DNA of 64,000 bases from JALYGJ01 sp963795645. GTDB taxonomy: Bacteria > Chloroflexota > Limnocylindria > Limnocylindrales > CSP1-4. The DNA is taken from contig CAWCIK010000001.1 in NCBI GenBank assembly GCA_963795645.1, forward strand, positions 186,001 to 250,000, written 5' to 3'. The translations under genes and the position numbers were made by a program. Below the pieces are notes generated by a model. It was not told the origin of the DNA. It ran no database searches and was given only the letters and a program-made list of their open reading frames with translations. Each line of letters starts with the position of its first letter. Position 1 is the stretch's first letter. Below are positions 1 through 8,289 of the stretch, piece by piece.

Positions 1-2
1 CG

Positions 3-224
3 CGCACGGCAATCGGCAAGACGTCGGGCGAGGTGCTCAAGGACATGGATGCAACGTTCAACCGGCTGCGCCGACAGATGGCCCGCCTGACGGACGCGCA
101 GCTCCAGATCGATGACTGGTGGGCTGCCTGGGTCATCGGGGGCAACACCTACGCGCATTACGAGGAGCATTGGGCGGACATCTACACGCCCGAGCTGCCG
201 CCCGGTGGGCGATCCCGGCGTTGA
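3..224 (+). CDS. DinB-like (ClbS/DfsB-type) protein, C-terminal fragment
   Basis: The open frame runs in from the left edge and stops with TGA at 222-224, so only the last 73 residues are visible. The fragment is helical and Trp-rich, with a W-W-A-A-W...GGNTYAHYEEH segment followed by a short basic tail. This resembles the last helix of DinB/ClbS-type four-helix-bundle proteins, in which a conserved His near the end helps bind metal. The family call rests on this pattern alone and the reaction cannot be stated. An internal ATG at 45 is probably not the start, because the frame is open upstream. Confidence 0.45.
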   Translation, partial: RTAIGKTSGEVLKDMDATFNRLRRQMARLTDAQLQIDDWWAAWVIGGNTYAHYEEHWADIYTPELPPGGRSRR

Positions 225-242
225 TGCCTCGACTCGGCTGAC

Positions 243-248
243 TATGCT
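243..248 (+). promoter_or_regulatory. -10 element (TATGCT) of a leaderless start
   Basis: TATGCT ends 8 nt before the ATG at 257 and no Shine-Dalgarno sequence is present. The RNA would start at or next to the start codon. It is one member of a pattern repeated across the window. Confidence 0.55.
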
Positions 249-256
249 TCGCGCGA

Positions 257-673
257 ATGACTGACGCACGGGCCCGACCCATCAAGGTCCTCATCGCCAA
301 GCCCGGCCTCGACGGCCACGACCGAGGGGCGAAGGTCCTCGCTCGCGGATTGCGCGACGAGGGCTTCGAGGTGATCTATACAGGCCTGCGCCAGACGCCA
401 GAGATGATCGTCTCCGCGGCGCTCCAGGAAGACGTCGATGTAGTGGGCCTGTCGATCCTTTCGGGAGCGCACATGACGCTGCTGCCCAAGATCACAGCCG
501 GCCTGCGCGAACAGGGCCTGGACGACGTGCTGGTGACGGCCGGCGGGATCATTCCTGACGATGACGTGCCGGCGCTCGAGCAGGCCGGCGTATCGCGCGT
601 ATTCGGACCCGGCACGACGATCCGCGAGGTGGGCGACTACATCCGGGCCAACGTTCGCCGGCACGAGGAGTGA
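257..673 (+). CDS. Methylmalonyl-CoA mutase, cobalamin-binding subunit
   Basis: A 138-residue stand-alone B12-binding domain. The cobalamin signature DxHxxG is at D19-x-H21-x-x-G24 (GLDGHDRG), followed by the S-x-L segment near residue 70 (LSILSGAHM) and the Gly-Gly turn near residue 95 (TAGGIIPDDD). The His coordinates cobalt in base-off, His-on binding. In this family the carrier subunit works with a separate catalytic subunit to convert methylmalonyl-CoA to succinyl-CoA. That large subunit is not in the window. Its stop overlaps the GTG of the MeaB gene (GTGA), so the two are translationally coupled. The start is supported by a -10 box 8 nt upstream. Confidence 0.9.
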   Translation: MTDARARPIKVLIAKPGLDGHDRGAKVLARGLRDEGFEVIYTGLRQTPEMIVSAALQEDVDVVGLSILSGAHMTLLPKITAGLREQGLDDVLVTAGGIIPDDDVPALEQAGVSRVFGPGTTIREVGDYIRANVRRHEE

Positions 674-1686
674 CGGACAGACCGACGACAGCATCGTCGC
701 TCGCGGCGCGCGCGCGCAGTGGCGATCGGCGCGCCCTCGCACGGTTGTTGACGGAGGTCGAGAACCGGACCACAAAAGGGGAGGAGGCGCTGCGCGTGCT
801 CTACCCGCTGGCCGGGAGCGCCCATCTGGTCGGCATCACCGGCGCGCCTGGCTCGGGCAAGAGCACGCTCGTCGCGGCGCTGGTCAGCGAGGCGCGCAAG
901 GCCGACACGCCAGGCGGTCCGCGACCAGTGGCCGTCATCGCGGTCGACCCGTCGAGCCCCATAACCGGTGGAGCGATCCTCGGCGACCGCGTGCGCATGC
1001 AGATCCACGCCGGCGATCGGGACGTCTTCATCCGCTCGATGGCATCCCGCGGCCACGGCGGCGGGCTCGCCGCGGCCACGGTTGCCGCGGCCGCGGTCAT
1101 GGACGCGTCCGGCTTCCCGCTGATCCTGGTCGAGACCGTCGGCACCGGCCAGAGCGAGGTCGAAGTTGCGGCGATCGCGGACACGACGATCGTGGTTCAG
1201 GCGCCCGAGATGGGCGATGAGGTGCAGGCGATCAAGGCCGGCCTGCTCGAGGTCGCGGATATCGTCGTGGTCAACAAATCGGACCGTCCAGGTGCTGACC
1301 GCACCGCGGCCCAGCTGCGCGCGATGCTGACCGTTGGCGCTCAGCACGACCGTGCGATGGGTGACCGCCCGCGGCCGAAGCGTCCGGATGTGCGCCTCGC
1401 CTCGGCCCTGACGGGCGCGGGCGTGCCCGAGCTGCTGACCGAGCTGGATCGGCGCGACGAGGCTCGGCGCGCGGCGTCGGCCGATGGCGCGGGCGACGGG
1501 GCTGCCCTCAAGCGTGCCCAGGCGCAGCTGTCCGGGATACTCGCGGAGCGCCTCAACGCGCGCCTCAACGACCGGGATCACCGCGCCTCGACCGATGTCA
1601 TCCTGCGCCGCATCGCGACACACGAAATCGACCCCTTCACTGCGGCGGATGCGCTTCTCGCCTCGCTCAGCGAGACGCGCCGCTAA
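670..1686 (+). CDS. meaB: MeaB/ArgK-family G3E GTPase, methylmalonyl-CoA mutase chaperone
   Basis: A 338-residue P-loop GTPase. The Walker A motif GAPGSGKST is near residues 58-66. A VDPSSPITGGAILGDR segment matches the MeaB-specific switch region, E-T-V-G-T-G-Q-S-E is the G3 region, and NKSD is the G4 motif. MeaB proteins gate B12 loading and protect methylmalonyl-CoA mutase from inactivation. It starts with GTG at 670 and shares four bases with the stop of the B12-binding subunit, which is the usual pairing. The length is normal for the family and all nucleotide-binding motifs are intact. Confidence 0.93.
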   Translation: MTDRPTTASSLAARARSGDRRALARLLTEVENRTTKGEEALRVLYPLAGSAHLVGITGAPGSGKSTLVAALVSEARKADTPGGPRPVAVIAVDPSSPITGGAILGDRVRMQIHAGDRDVFIRSMASRGHGGGLAAATVAAAAVMDASGFPLILVETVGTGQSEVEVAAIADTTIVVQAPEMGDEVQAIKAGLLEVADIVVVNKSDRPGADRTAAQLRAMLTVGAQHDRAMGDRPRPKRPDVRLASALTGAGVPELLTELDRRDEARRAASADGAGDGAALKRAQAQLSGILAERLNARLNDRDHRASTDVILRRIATHEIDPFTAADALLASLSETRR

Positions 1687-1689
1687 CCT
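1684..1689 (+). promoter_or_regulatory. -10 element (TAACCT) of a leaderless start
   Basis: TAACCT ends 7 nt before the ATG at 1697 and overlaps the meaB stop codon. The dehydrogenase gene can therefore start its own leaderless RNA inside the meaB end. Confidence 0.5.
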
Positions 1690-1696
1690 GTCAGCA

Positions 1697-2563
1697 ATGG
1701 CTGAACGCACAGTGCTCGTATGTGGCGCGGGCCTGATGGGCCACGGCATCGCCCAGGTGATGGCCGCTGCCGGTCACCGGGTGCTGATGTACGAGCCGGA
1801 GGTGGCCCGAGCGGAGGCCGGCCGCGCCCGCATCGGCGCCAATCTGGAGCGCTCCGTCGCCAAGGGCCGGATCACCGAAGATGAGCGCCACGACCAGCTC
1901 GGCCGGATCACCGTGGCCACCTCGCTCGCAGACGCCGCGCGCGTCGCCCAGCTCGTGGTCGAAGCCGTTTTCGAGGACGAGGCCGTCAAGCGCGACCTGT
2001 TCACCCAGATCGCGGCATCTGCCCCGAAGACCGCAGTGCTGGCCAGCAACACCAGCTCGATCTCGATCACCAGGCTCGCGGCGGCGCTTCCACAGGAGCG
2101 TCGCGCACGCTTCGTGGGCATGCACTTCTTCTCGCCCGTGCCGGTCATGCCGCTGATCGAGCTGACCCGCGGCGCCGAGACGGACGACGCGACGGAGGAA
2201 TACGTCCGAGCCATCGCCGCGGAGCTCGGCAAGCAGGTCATCGTCTCCAAGGACCGGCCCGGCTTCATCGTCAATCGGATCCTGATGCCCTACCTGGCAG
2301 AGGCGATGCGAGCGTACGAGGAGGGTCTCGGCACGGCCGAGGACATCGACACTGGCGCCAAGATCGGCCTCAACCATCCCATGGGGCCACTCGAGCTGGC
2401 AGACTTCATCGGCCTCGACGTGTGCCTGCACATCATGGAGGTGCTGCACGAGGGTTTCGGCGCGCCGCACATGGCGCCGCCGCCCGTACTGCGTCAGATG
2501 GTCGATGCCGGCCACCTCGGCCAGAAGACCGGTCGAGGTTTCTACACCTACCCGCGCAGCTAG
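1697..2563 (+). CDS. 3-hydroxyacyl-CoA (3-hydroxybutyryl-CoA) dehydrogenase
   Basis: A 288-residue protein with an N-terminal NAD fold (G10-A-G12-L-M-G15) and the family's catalytic His segment GMHFFSPVPVM near residue 140. A helical C-terminal half contains NHPMGPLELADFIGLD. It oxidises 3-hydroxyacyl-CoA to 3-ketoacyl-CoA, the third step of beta-oxidation or of butyrate/PHB turnover. The start at 1697 is preferred over an open-frame extension to 1484. It lies at the natural N-terminus before the Rossmann strand, has a -10 box upstream, and does not overlap meaB. It lies just upstream of an acyl-CoA dehydrogenase, so substrate flow between the two is likely. Confidence 0.93.
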   Translation: MAERTVLVCGAGLMGHGIAQVMAAAGHRVLMYEPEVARAEAGRARIGANLERSVAKGRITEDERHDQLGRITVATSLADAARVAQLVVEAVFEDEAVKRDLFTQIAASAPKTAVLASNTSSISITRLAAALPQERRARFVGMHFFSPVPVMPLIELTRGAETDDATEEYVRAIAAELGKQVIVSKDRPGFIVNRILMPYLAEAMRAYEEGLGTAEDIDTGAKIGLNHPMGPLELADFIGLDVCLHIMEVLHEGFGAPHMAPPPVLRQMVDAGHLGQKTGRGFYTYPRS

Positions 2564-2566
2564 GGG

Positions 2567-3757
2567 ATGGCGGCCATGGCCAATGCGGTGCTGTCCGGCG
2601 GATTGACCGACGAGGAGCGCCTGCTCCAGCAGACCGTGCGCGATTTCGCGACGCGTGAGGTCGCGCCCGGCGCAGCCGCGCGCGACGAGGAGGAACGCTA
2701 CGACCGGTCTCTGTTCGACCGGATGGGCGAGCTCGGCCTGACGGCGGTGCCGTTCCCCGAGGGGATCGGAGGCGCCGGCTTCAGCTACCGCGCCTGGACG
2801 CTGGTCATGGAGGAGATCGGCTACGCGGACATGGCGCTGGCCGTGTCGCTGTCGGTGCACATCCTGTCCCAGTATCCCGTCATCACGTGGGGCACCGACG
2901 AACAGAAGGCGCGCTGGCTGCCGGACATGCTCGCCGGCAAGAAGATGGGCGCGTTCGCATTGACCGAGCCGCAGGCAGGATCGGATGCAGCGGCGTTGAA
3001 GCTGCGCGCCACCCGCAGCGGCACAGCGTCGTCGCCGATCTCGTACTCGCTCACGGGCACCAAGATCTGGATCAGCAACTCGGCCGAGGCGGCGCGCTTC
3101 CTGGTCTTTGCCTCAACCGATCCGTCGATGGGCGCGCGCGGCATAACTGCCTTCCTGGTCGAGTCGGACACGCCGGGCTTTTCGCTTGGCGCGCTCGAGC
3201 ACAAGCTGGGTATTCGCTCCGACTCGACCGGCGAGCTGATCTTCCAGGACGCGCAGGTTCCGCCCGAGAATCGCCTGGGCCTCGAAGGCGTGGGCTACAA
3301 GATCGCGCTTTCGGCGTTGAGCGAGGGCCGCATCTCGATCGCTGCCGCGTGCGTCGGCCTGGCCCAGGCGGCCCTCGACGCCGCGGCAACGTATCTGACT
3401 GAGCGGCGCGCGTTCGGCGGCCCGCTCTCCGATCAACAGGGCCTGCGTTTCATGCTCGCCGAGATGGCCCAGAAGGTGGCCGCAGCCCGGGCGCTCACGC
3501 GCGCCGCCGCCGACGCCAAGGACCGCGGCGAGCCGATCGGCGTGGCTTCGTCACTGGCCAAGTGGACCGCATCTGACGCGGCGATGAGCGTCACCACGGA
3601 CGCCGTGCAGCTATTCGGCGGCAGTGGCTACTCACGCGAGAATCCGGTCGAGCGGATGATGCGCGACGCGAAGGGCGCCCAGATCTACGAGGGCACCAAC
3701 CAGATCCACCGCCTGATCGTGGCCGACGAGCTCCTGAAGCGGGTCAGCTCAACCTAG
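2567..3757 (+). CDS. Acyl-CoA dehydrogenase
   Basis: A 396-residue FAD flavoenzyme of the ordinary short/medium-chain type. Family signatures include the FALTEPQAGSDA loop near residue 127, the substrate/FAD stretch GTKIWISNSAEA, and the C-terminal LFGGSGYSRENPVERMMRDAK followed by IYEGTNQIHRLIV. The Glu in YEGT is the expected catalytic base. It performs alpha,beta-dehydrogenation of acyl-CoA and passes electrons to ETF. It starts 3 nt after the preceding stop, so the two genes are probably co-transcribed. A second ATG at 2576 is an equally possible start. Confidence 0.92.
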   Translation: MAAMANAVLSGGLTDEERLLQQTVRDFATREVAPGAAARDEEERYDRSLFDRMGELGLTAVPFPEGIGGAGFSYRAWTLVMEEIGYADMALAVSLSVHILSQYPVITWGTDEQKARWLPDMLAGKKMGAFALTEPQAGSDAAALKLRATRSGTASSPISYSLTGTKIWISNSAEAARFLVFASTDPSMGARGITAFLVESDTPGFSLGALEHKLGIRSDSTGELIFQDAQVPPENRLGLEGVGYKIALSALSEGRISIAAACVGLAQAALDAAATYLTERRAFGGPLSDQQGLRFMLAEMAQKVAAARALTRAAADAKDRGEPIGVASSLAKWTASDAAMSVTTDAVQLFGGSGYSRENPVERMMRDAKGAQIYEGTNQIHRLIVADELLKRVSST

Positions 3758-3824
3758 CCGGTCAGCTTGATCCAGCGCGCGCAAGCCATCGCGGACGCGG
3801 GATATGGCCGCACCTGCCCAAAGC

Positions 3825-6002
3825 TCAATTGGTGAGTCGCAACACCTGCGCTACGGAGTTGCCGAAAACGGACGCGTAGCCGTGCTCCTTGAGCGTCGCC
3901 AGGACGCTCGCGGGAAGACCACGCGTTTGTGCAACGACATACGGGTAGCGCTTGCCGAGGATGTTCGGCAGGTCGTCGAGGGCCAACACTCGCCCGCCCA
4001 CAGAATCGCTGCTGCGCGGGGCGTCATCGGCTGCCATCGTTTCGACCACGCCGGCGAATTCGCTCAGGGACATGGCGTATGACGGTCCTGCGTCTGACCG
4101 CCAGGTCGTGGTGACCTGAAGCACGTTCGATGTTTCGGTCAGGCGGCCGGCGGCGATCTCGTGACGCAGGAAGTCGATGATCTGGCGCTGGTTGTCGTCC
4201 ACGACCCAGCGGACGTCGGGGAATGAGAGCCAGTAGCCGTTTCTGGCAATGCGTAACGAAATCGACGCTGTCTCCGACAGTCTGTGCTCGCCCAGGCTCA
4301 AATTCTTGGCCAGGCCCGGCCGCAACGGCGCCGCCGCGAGAACGACGATTACGAGCGCGATTCCGACACGCAGCGGAGCCGCCCAGTTCGACCGAGACCA
4401 GACAACGCCCAGACCGGCGGCGCCGATGATCGCGAGCAACGTCGGCGCGAAGTAGGACGCTGTCTTGGTGACTTCGTAATCCAGCGCTGCGGCGGGTCCG
4501 CCGATTGCTGTGATCACGTCGCCGGCCAGCGATCCGAGAATGCCCGCCATCAGCCCGGCGCTCAGCAGGATGACTCCGGACACAAAGGTCGGGCCACCCC
4601 GGATCAGCACGACCGCCACGAAACCGACGCAGGCCGCGCCGATCAGGATCGTGTAGTCGCCGAACAACGTGGCTGTTTCGGCGATGGTCTGGCCAAGCCG
4701 CGCTGTGTCGGCGAGCTCGAAAATGACGAGAACGGCCACTCCGGCCAGCGCGGCGCCAGCGAGAAGCAGCCGATGTGATCTCGGCGGACTGGATGGCCAC
4801 CGAGCAAAGGCGTAAATCATGAATGTCGCGAGCGGCAGCGCGAGCAGCGCCGTGGCCGCGGCGAAGGAAAGGCCGATCATCGCCGCCCACTGCGGCGTGG
4901 CTGCGACCAACGCGGCCACGACGCAGGCCAGTCCGAGCCGGTCGAAGCGCTGTGGCCAGATCAGCACAGCCAGCACTACCGTCGTCGCGTTGAAGAGCCC
5001 GATCAGTGGATGTACGTAGATGCTGGCGCTTATCACCAGCGCGAGGACGGCGCCGCGCCGGAAGGCCGTCGAGCCCTTGGGAGACAGCAGCAGCCATAGC
5101 GTGAGCGCCACCAGTGGCACCGCGAGCACTGTTGCGCGCGCGTCGGTCAGGCGCAGGAACGGAACCGTGAGCGGCACCAACACCAACGCGAACGCGGCTG
5201 CGTAGCGACCTGCGATCGCGCCGGCCAGAGAGCAGCCGCCTACGGCGAGGAGCACCGCCAGTGGCGCGATAAAGGCGGCAACCGCCGTGGCTCCCTCGAT
5301 GTTGCCGAGGGTGGCGAGCGTCCCGAGCAAGCCCTCGTATCCCAGGAAGATGCGCGATGCGCCGTAGATGGGCGAGACCACGAGGTCGAGCGAGGAGAGG
5401 CCGCCGAAGACGCGCAGGTGCTCCACCGGAGCGATGTGATTTGGGCCGATATCGTTCGACGGCACCACGGGCGACGCGAGCTGCAAAAGCACCGGCGCTA
5501 TCCACACGCAGCCGACAAGAATCCATCCGATCGGCCCGAGGGCAGGCAATCGAGGCGCCGGCACGCGGCCCTTGGCGAATATTGGGCGAAGCCAAAGGCC
5601 TGTCGTCAGCACCGCGAGCTGCGCGACCAGGAGCACTGGCCAGCGGAACAGACCGTGGGCACCGAGGACCGCCATCAAAGCGGTATCGATCACGACCGCG
5701 CCAGCAAGGCCCGACAGTATTGCCTGAGCCCAGCCGTCGAACGGCGCGCCTGCGACAGCACGAATCAGCACCGCCCCAGCGGCGAAGTTGATGGCCGCAA
5801 ACGCGGCGATCATGAGCGCCGGCCCGACTGTATCCGGCAGCTGAGCGCCCACGGCCGCCAGAGCCGTGCCAACGTCCGTGCCCAGGTCAGTGTGGCTGAG
5901 GACGTACACGCCGCCGCCGAATGCGAGCAGCCCAACGGCGAAGACGACCTGAAGCAGCACGTCGTCCCGTGACCTGGTCACGGGCGCGGTCTTACTGGTC
6001 AT
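3825..6002 (-). CDS. Large polytopic membrane protein of unknown function
   Basis: A 725-residue protein with about a dozen or more hydrophobic segments from residue 18 to about 555, ending in a roughly 150-residue soluble C-terminal domain. No catalytic motif was recognised. The layout (many helices, then a soluble tail with WRSDAGPSYAMSLSEFAG) is like membrane glycosyltransferases or cell-surface polymer proteins, but this is only a shape argument. It is transcribed away from the thiolase gene, with only 27 bp between the two start codons, and ends toward the acyl-CoA dehydrogenase. It does not look functionally tied to the acyl-CoA genes around it. Confidence 0.75.
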   Translation of the reverse strand: MTSKTAPVTRSRDDVLLQVVFAVGLLAFGGGVYVLSHTDLGTDVGTALAAVGAQLPDTVGPALMIAAFAAINFAAGAVLIRAVAGAPFDGWAQAILSGLAGAVVIDTALMAVLGAHGLFRWPVLLVAQLAVLTTGLWLRPIFAKGRVPAPRLPALGPIGWILVGCVWIAPVLLQLASPVVPSNDIGPNHIAPVEHLRVFGGLSSLDLVVSPIYGASRIFLGYEGLLGTLATLGNIEGATAVAAFIAPLAVLLAVGGCSLAGAIAGRYAAAFALVLVPLTVPFLRLTDARATVLAVPLVALTLWLLLSPKGSTAFRRGAVLALVISASIYVHPLIGLFNATTVVLAVLIWPQRFDRLGLACVVAALVAATPQWAAMIGLSFAAATALLALPLATFMIYAFARWPSSPPRSHRLLLAGAALAGVAVLVIFELADTARLGQTIAETATLFGDYTILIGAACVGFVAVVLIRGGPTFVSGVILLSAGLMAGILGSLAGDVITAIGGPAAALDYEVTKTASYFAPTLLAIIGAAGLGVVWSRSNWAAPLRVGIALVIVVLAAAPLRPGLAKNLSLGEHRLSETASISLRIARNGYWLSFPDVRWVVDDNQRQIIDFLRHEIAAGRLTETSNVLQVTTTWRSDAGPSYAMSLSEFAGVVETMAADDAPRSSDSVGGRVLALDDLPNILGKRYPYVVAQTRGLPASVLATLKEHGYASVFGNSVAQVLRLTN

Positions 6003-6016
6003 GCGCGAACCGGTCG

Positions 6017-6022
6017 TAACAT
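6017..6022 (+). promoter_or_regulatory. -10 element (TAACAT) that decides the thiolase start
   Basis: TAACAT ends 7 nt before GTG 6030. The in-frame ATG at 6021 lies inside this hexamer, so it cannot be used by an RNA starting at about 6030. This argues for the GTG start. Confidence 0.5.
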
Positions 6023-6029
6023 GGCCGCT

Positions 6030-7280
6030 GTGAGCGACATCGGCGGAAACTACCCCAACGGCCAGAATGGCCAGATTTATCTCGTATCGGCGGTGCGCAC
6101 GCCGATCGGCAAGTTCAACGGCTCTCTCGCGGACGTGCCCGCGACCACGCTCGGCGGCATCGCCATCCGTGCTGCGGTGGAGCGCGCCGGCGTGCCCATT
6201 GACGCGGTGGACGAAGTGCTCATGGGCCAGGTTCTCCAGGCCGGCGTGGGACAGGCGCCGGCACGCCAGGCCGCCCTCAAGGGCGGCCTGGGAGACTCGG
6301 CCAGCGCGACGACGATCAACCGCGTGTGTGGGTCAGGCCTCAAGGCGATCATGATCGGGGCGGCCGAGATCCGCGCCGGCGACGCCGAGATCGTCGTCGC
6401 CGGCGGCATGGAGAGCATGAACCAGGGTCCATACCTGATCCCCAAGGCGCGCTTCGGCTACCGCCTGGGCAACGCCGAGCTGATCGACGCAACGGTCCAC
6501 GACGGGCTGTGGTGCAGCACGGAGGCGTGCCACATGGGCACGCACGCCGAGCGAGTTGCGATGAAGAACGAGGTCTCGCGCGCCGACCAGGACCAGTTCG
6601 CGCTGGAGAGCCACCAGAAGGCTCTGGCCGCGATCGCTGCCGGTCGCTTCACGGATGAGATCGTGCCCGTGCCCGTCAGGCGCGGCAGGGAGGAGATCTC
6701 GTTCGACACCGACGAAGGCCCGCGCTCGGACACGAGCATCGAGGCGCTTGGCCGGCTGAAGCCCGTCTTCGCACTGCCCGATCCCGAGTCCGACTCGCCG
6801 GCGGGTATGTCCGAGGGCACGGTCACCGCGGGCAACGCACCAGGTATCACCGACGGTGGCGCGGCAACGGTCGTGGCCAGCGAGCGTGCCGTCGAGCGCT
6901 ACGGCCTCACGCCGCTGGCACGCATCGTTGGCTACGCCCAGGCTGAGGTCGCCCCCAAGTGGCTTTTTCTGGCTCCGGTAAAGGGCGTGCAGAAGCTGCT
7001 TGCCCGGATCGAGATGCCGATCGATGCGTTCGATCTGATCGAGATCAACGAGGCCTTCGCGGCACAGGCGCTCGCCGACGGACGGGAGCTCGGCTTCGAC
7101 TGGTCGAAGGTCAACGTCAACGGGGGTGCAATTGCGCTTGGGCACCCCATCGGCGCCAGCGGAGCGCGTATCGTGGCCACCCTGCTGCACGAGCTGCGAC
7201 GGAGGGAGGGCAGATATGGGCTGGCGACGCTTTGTCTGGGCGGCGGTGGGTCGGTCGCCATGGCCTTCGAGCGCGTCTAG
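6030..7280 (+). CDS. Acetyl-CoA C-acyltransferase (thiolase)
   Basis: A 416-residue thiolase. The nucleophile Cys is in NRVCGSGLKA (C100), the catalytic His is in GGAIALGHPIGASGAR, and the second Cys is in the C-terminal CLGGGGSVAM loop. EINEAFAAQ is also present, so all active-site elements are intact. It catalyses thiolytic cleavage of 3-ketoacyl-CoA, or the reverse condensation of acetyl-CoA. With the hydroxyacyl-CoA and acyl-CoA dehydrogenases upstream, most of a beta-oxidation cycle is present, and only an enoyl-CoA hydratase is missing locally. A start at ATG 6021 would add three residues. The upstream -10 box favours GTG 6030. Confidence 0.94.
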   Translation: MSDIGGNYPNGQNGQIYLVSAVRTPIGKFNGSLADVPATTLGGIAIRAAVERAGVPIDAVDEVLMGQVLQAGVGQAPARQAALKGGLGDSASATTINRVCGSGLKAIMIGAAEIRAGDAEIVVAGGMESMNQGPYLIPKARFGYRLGNAELIDATVHDGLWCSTEACHMGTHAERVAMKNEVSRADQDQFALESHQKALAAIAAGRFTDEIVPVPVRRGREEISFDTDEGPRSDTSIEALGRLKPVFALPDPESDSPAGMSEGTVTAGNAPGITDGGAATVVASERAVERYGLTPLARIVGYAQAEVAPKWLFLAPVKGVQKLLARIEMPIDAFDLIEINEAFAAQALADGRELGFDWSKVNVNGGAIALGHPIGASGARIVATLLHELRRREGRYGLATLCLGGGGSVAMAFERV

Positions 7281-7295
7281 CGCAGCGGCCCGGCT

Positions 7296-8171
7296 ATGAG
7301 CCGGATCGGCATCGTCACCGATTCGGTCAGCGATCTCGAGCCGGCCGAGGCTGCCCAGCGAGGCATTGTCGTCGTTCCTCTCTTCGTCACCTTCGGCGAC
7401 AAGGAATACAGGGCCGGCGTCGACCTGTCGAGCAAGGACTTCTGGCGCGAGCTGACAGCCGCTGGCGCCGCATTCCCCAAGACCGCCGCCGCACCGCCCG
7501 GCTCTTTTCGCGAGACGTTCGACCGCCTGTTCGCGGAGGGGTCTGAGGACGTGATCTATGTCGGGGTCGGTAGCAAGCTGAGCGCGACCGTGGCAAGCGC
7601 CAGAGTCGCCCGTGACGGCATGGCGGCTGACAGGCAGGGGCACATCTACGTCGTCGACACGGCGAGCGCGAGCATGGGCGTGACGCTGCTTGCCCAGATG
7701 GCAGTGGACCTGGCTGCCAAGGGAAGATCGGCCGCGGAGATCGTGGCGGAGCTGGAACGTCGGCGCGACGACGTCAGGCTCTACGTCGCGCTGGAAACAC
7801 TCGAGTACCTGAAGCGCGGGGGGCGCATCAGTCCCGCGCGTGCGGCGATCGGCAACGTCCTGTCGGTCAAGCCGATCATCACCATGGAGGACGGCATCGT
7901 CGAGACAGCCGACCGACCGCGCACCAGGAGCAGGGCACGGGCGCGCCTGCTCGAGCTGCTCAGTGCGCACAAGCTGGAGCAGGTATGGCTGCTGCACGGC
8001 GAAGCCGAGGGAATGGAGGAGTTCGCCCACGACCTCGCTGCGGCCAGCGGCTTTCCGCGCGAGAAGATGTCAATGCACCTGATCGGGCCCTCGGTCGGCC
8101 CTCACGTTGGTCCGGGCGCGTACGGCGCAGTGACACTTATCGCGCCCGGAGCAGCCGACCGGACCTACTGA
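7296..8171 (+). CDS. DegV family fatty-acid-binding protein
   Basis: A 291-residue DegV protein with the N-terminal TDSVSDL motif, the fatty-acid-binding region (VGSKLSATVASAR and DTASASMGVTLLAQMA), and a C-terminal ETLEYLKRGGRIS segment. DegV/FakB proteins hold a fatty acid and can present it to a fatty-acid kinase. No FakA partner is in the window. It begins 15 nt after the thiolase stop with no promoter-like hexamer between, so it is probably in the same transcript, consistent with a lipid role. Confidence 0.9.
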   Translation: MSRIGIVTDSVSDLEPAEAAQRGIVVVPLFVTFGDKEYRAGVDLSSKDFWRELTAAGAAFPKTAAAPPGSFRETFDRLFAEGSEDVIYVGVGSKLSATVASARVARDGMAADRQGHIYVVDTASASMGVTLLAQMAVDLAAKGRSAAEIVAELERRRDDVRLYVALETLEYLKRGGRISPARAAIGNVLSVKPIITMEDGIVETADRPRTRSRARARLLELLSAHKLEQVWLLHGEAEGMEEFAHDLAAASGFPREKMSMHLIGPSVGPHVGPGAYGAVTLIAPGAADRTY

Positions 8172-8289
8172 AGGTGACCTGCGGCCCATCGGGAGCGCAC
8201 GAAGGTCGATGTAGACTTCGAAGGCTTTTGCGAGGGCCCACAGTGCTCCCGGGCCGAACGATCTACTGTCCTGGAGGATCTCGATCCAG

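Noticed and set aside
637..1749. A 370-residue frame antisense to meaB
   Set aside because: His/Arg/Asp-rich shadow of a strongly conserved GTPase gene.
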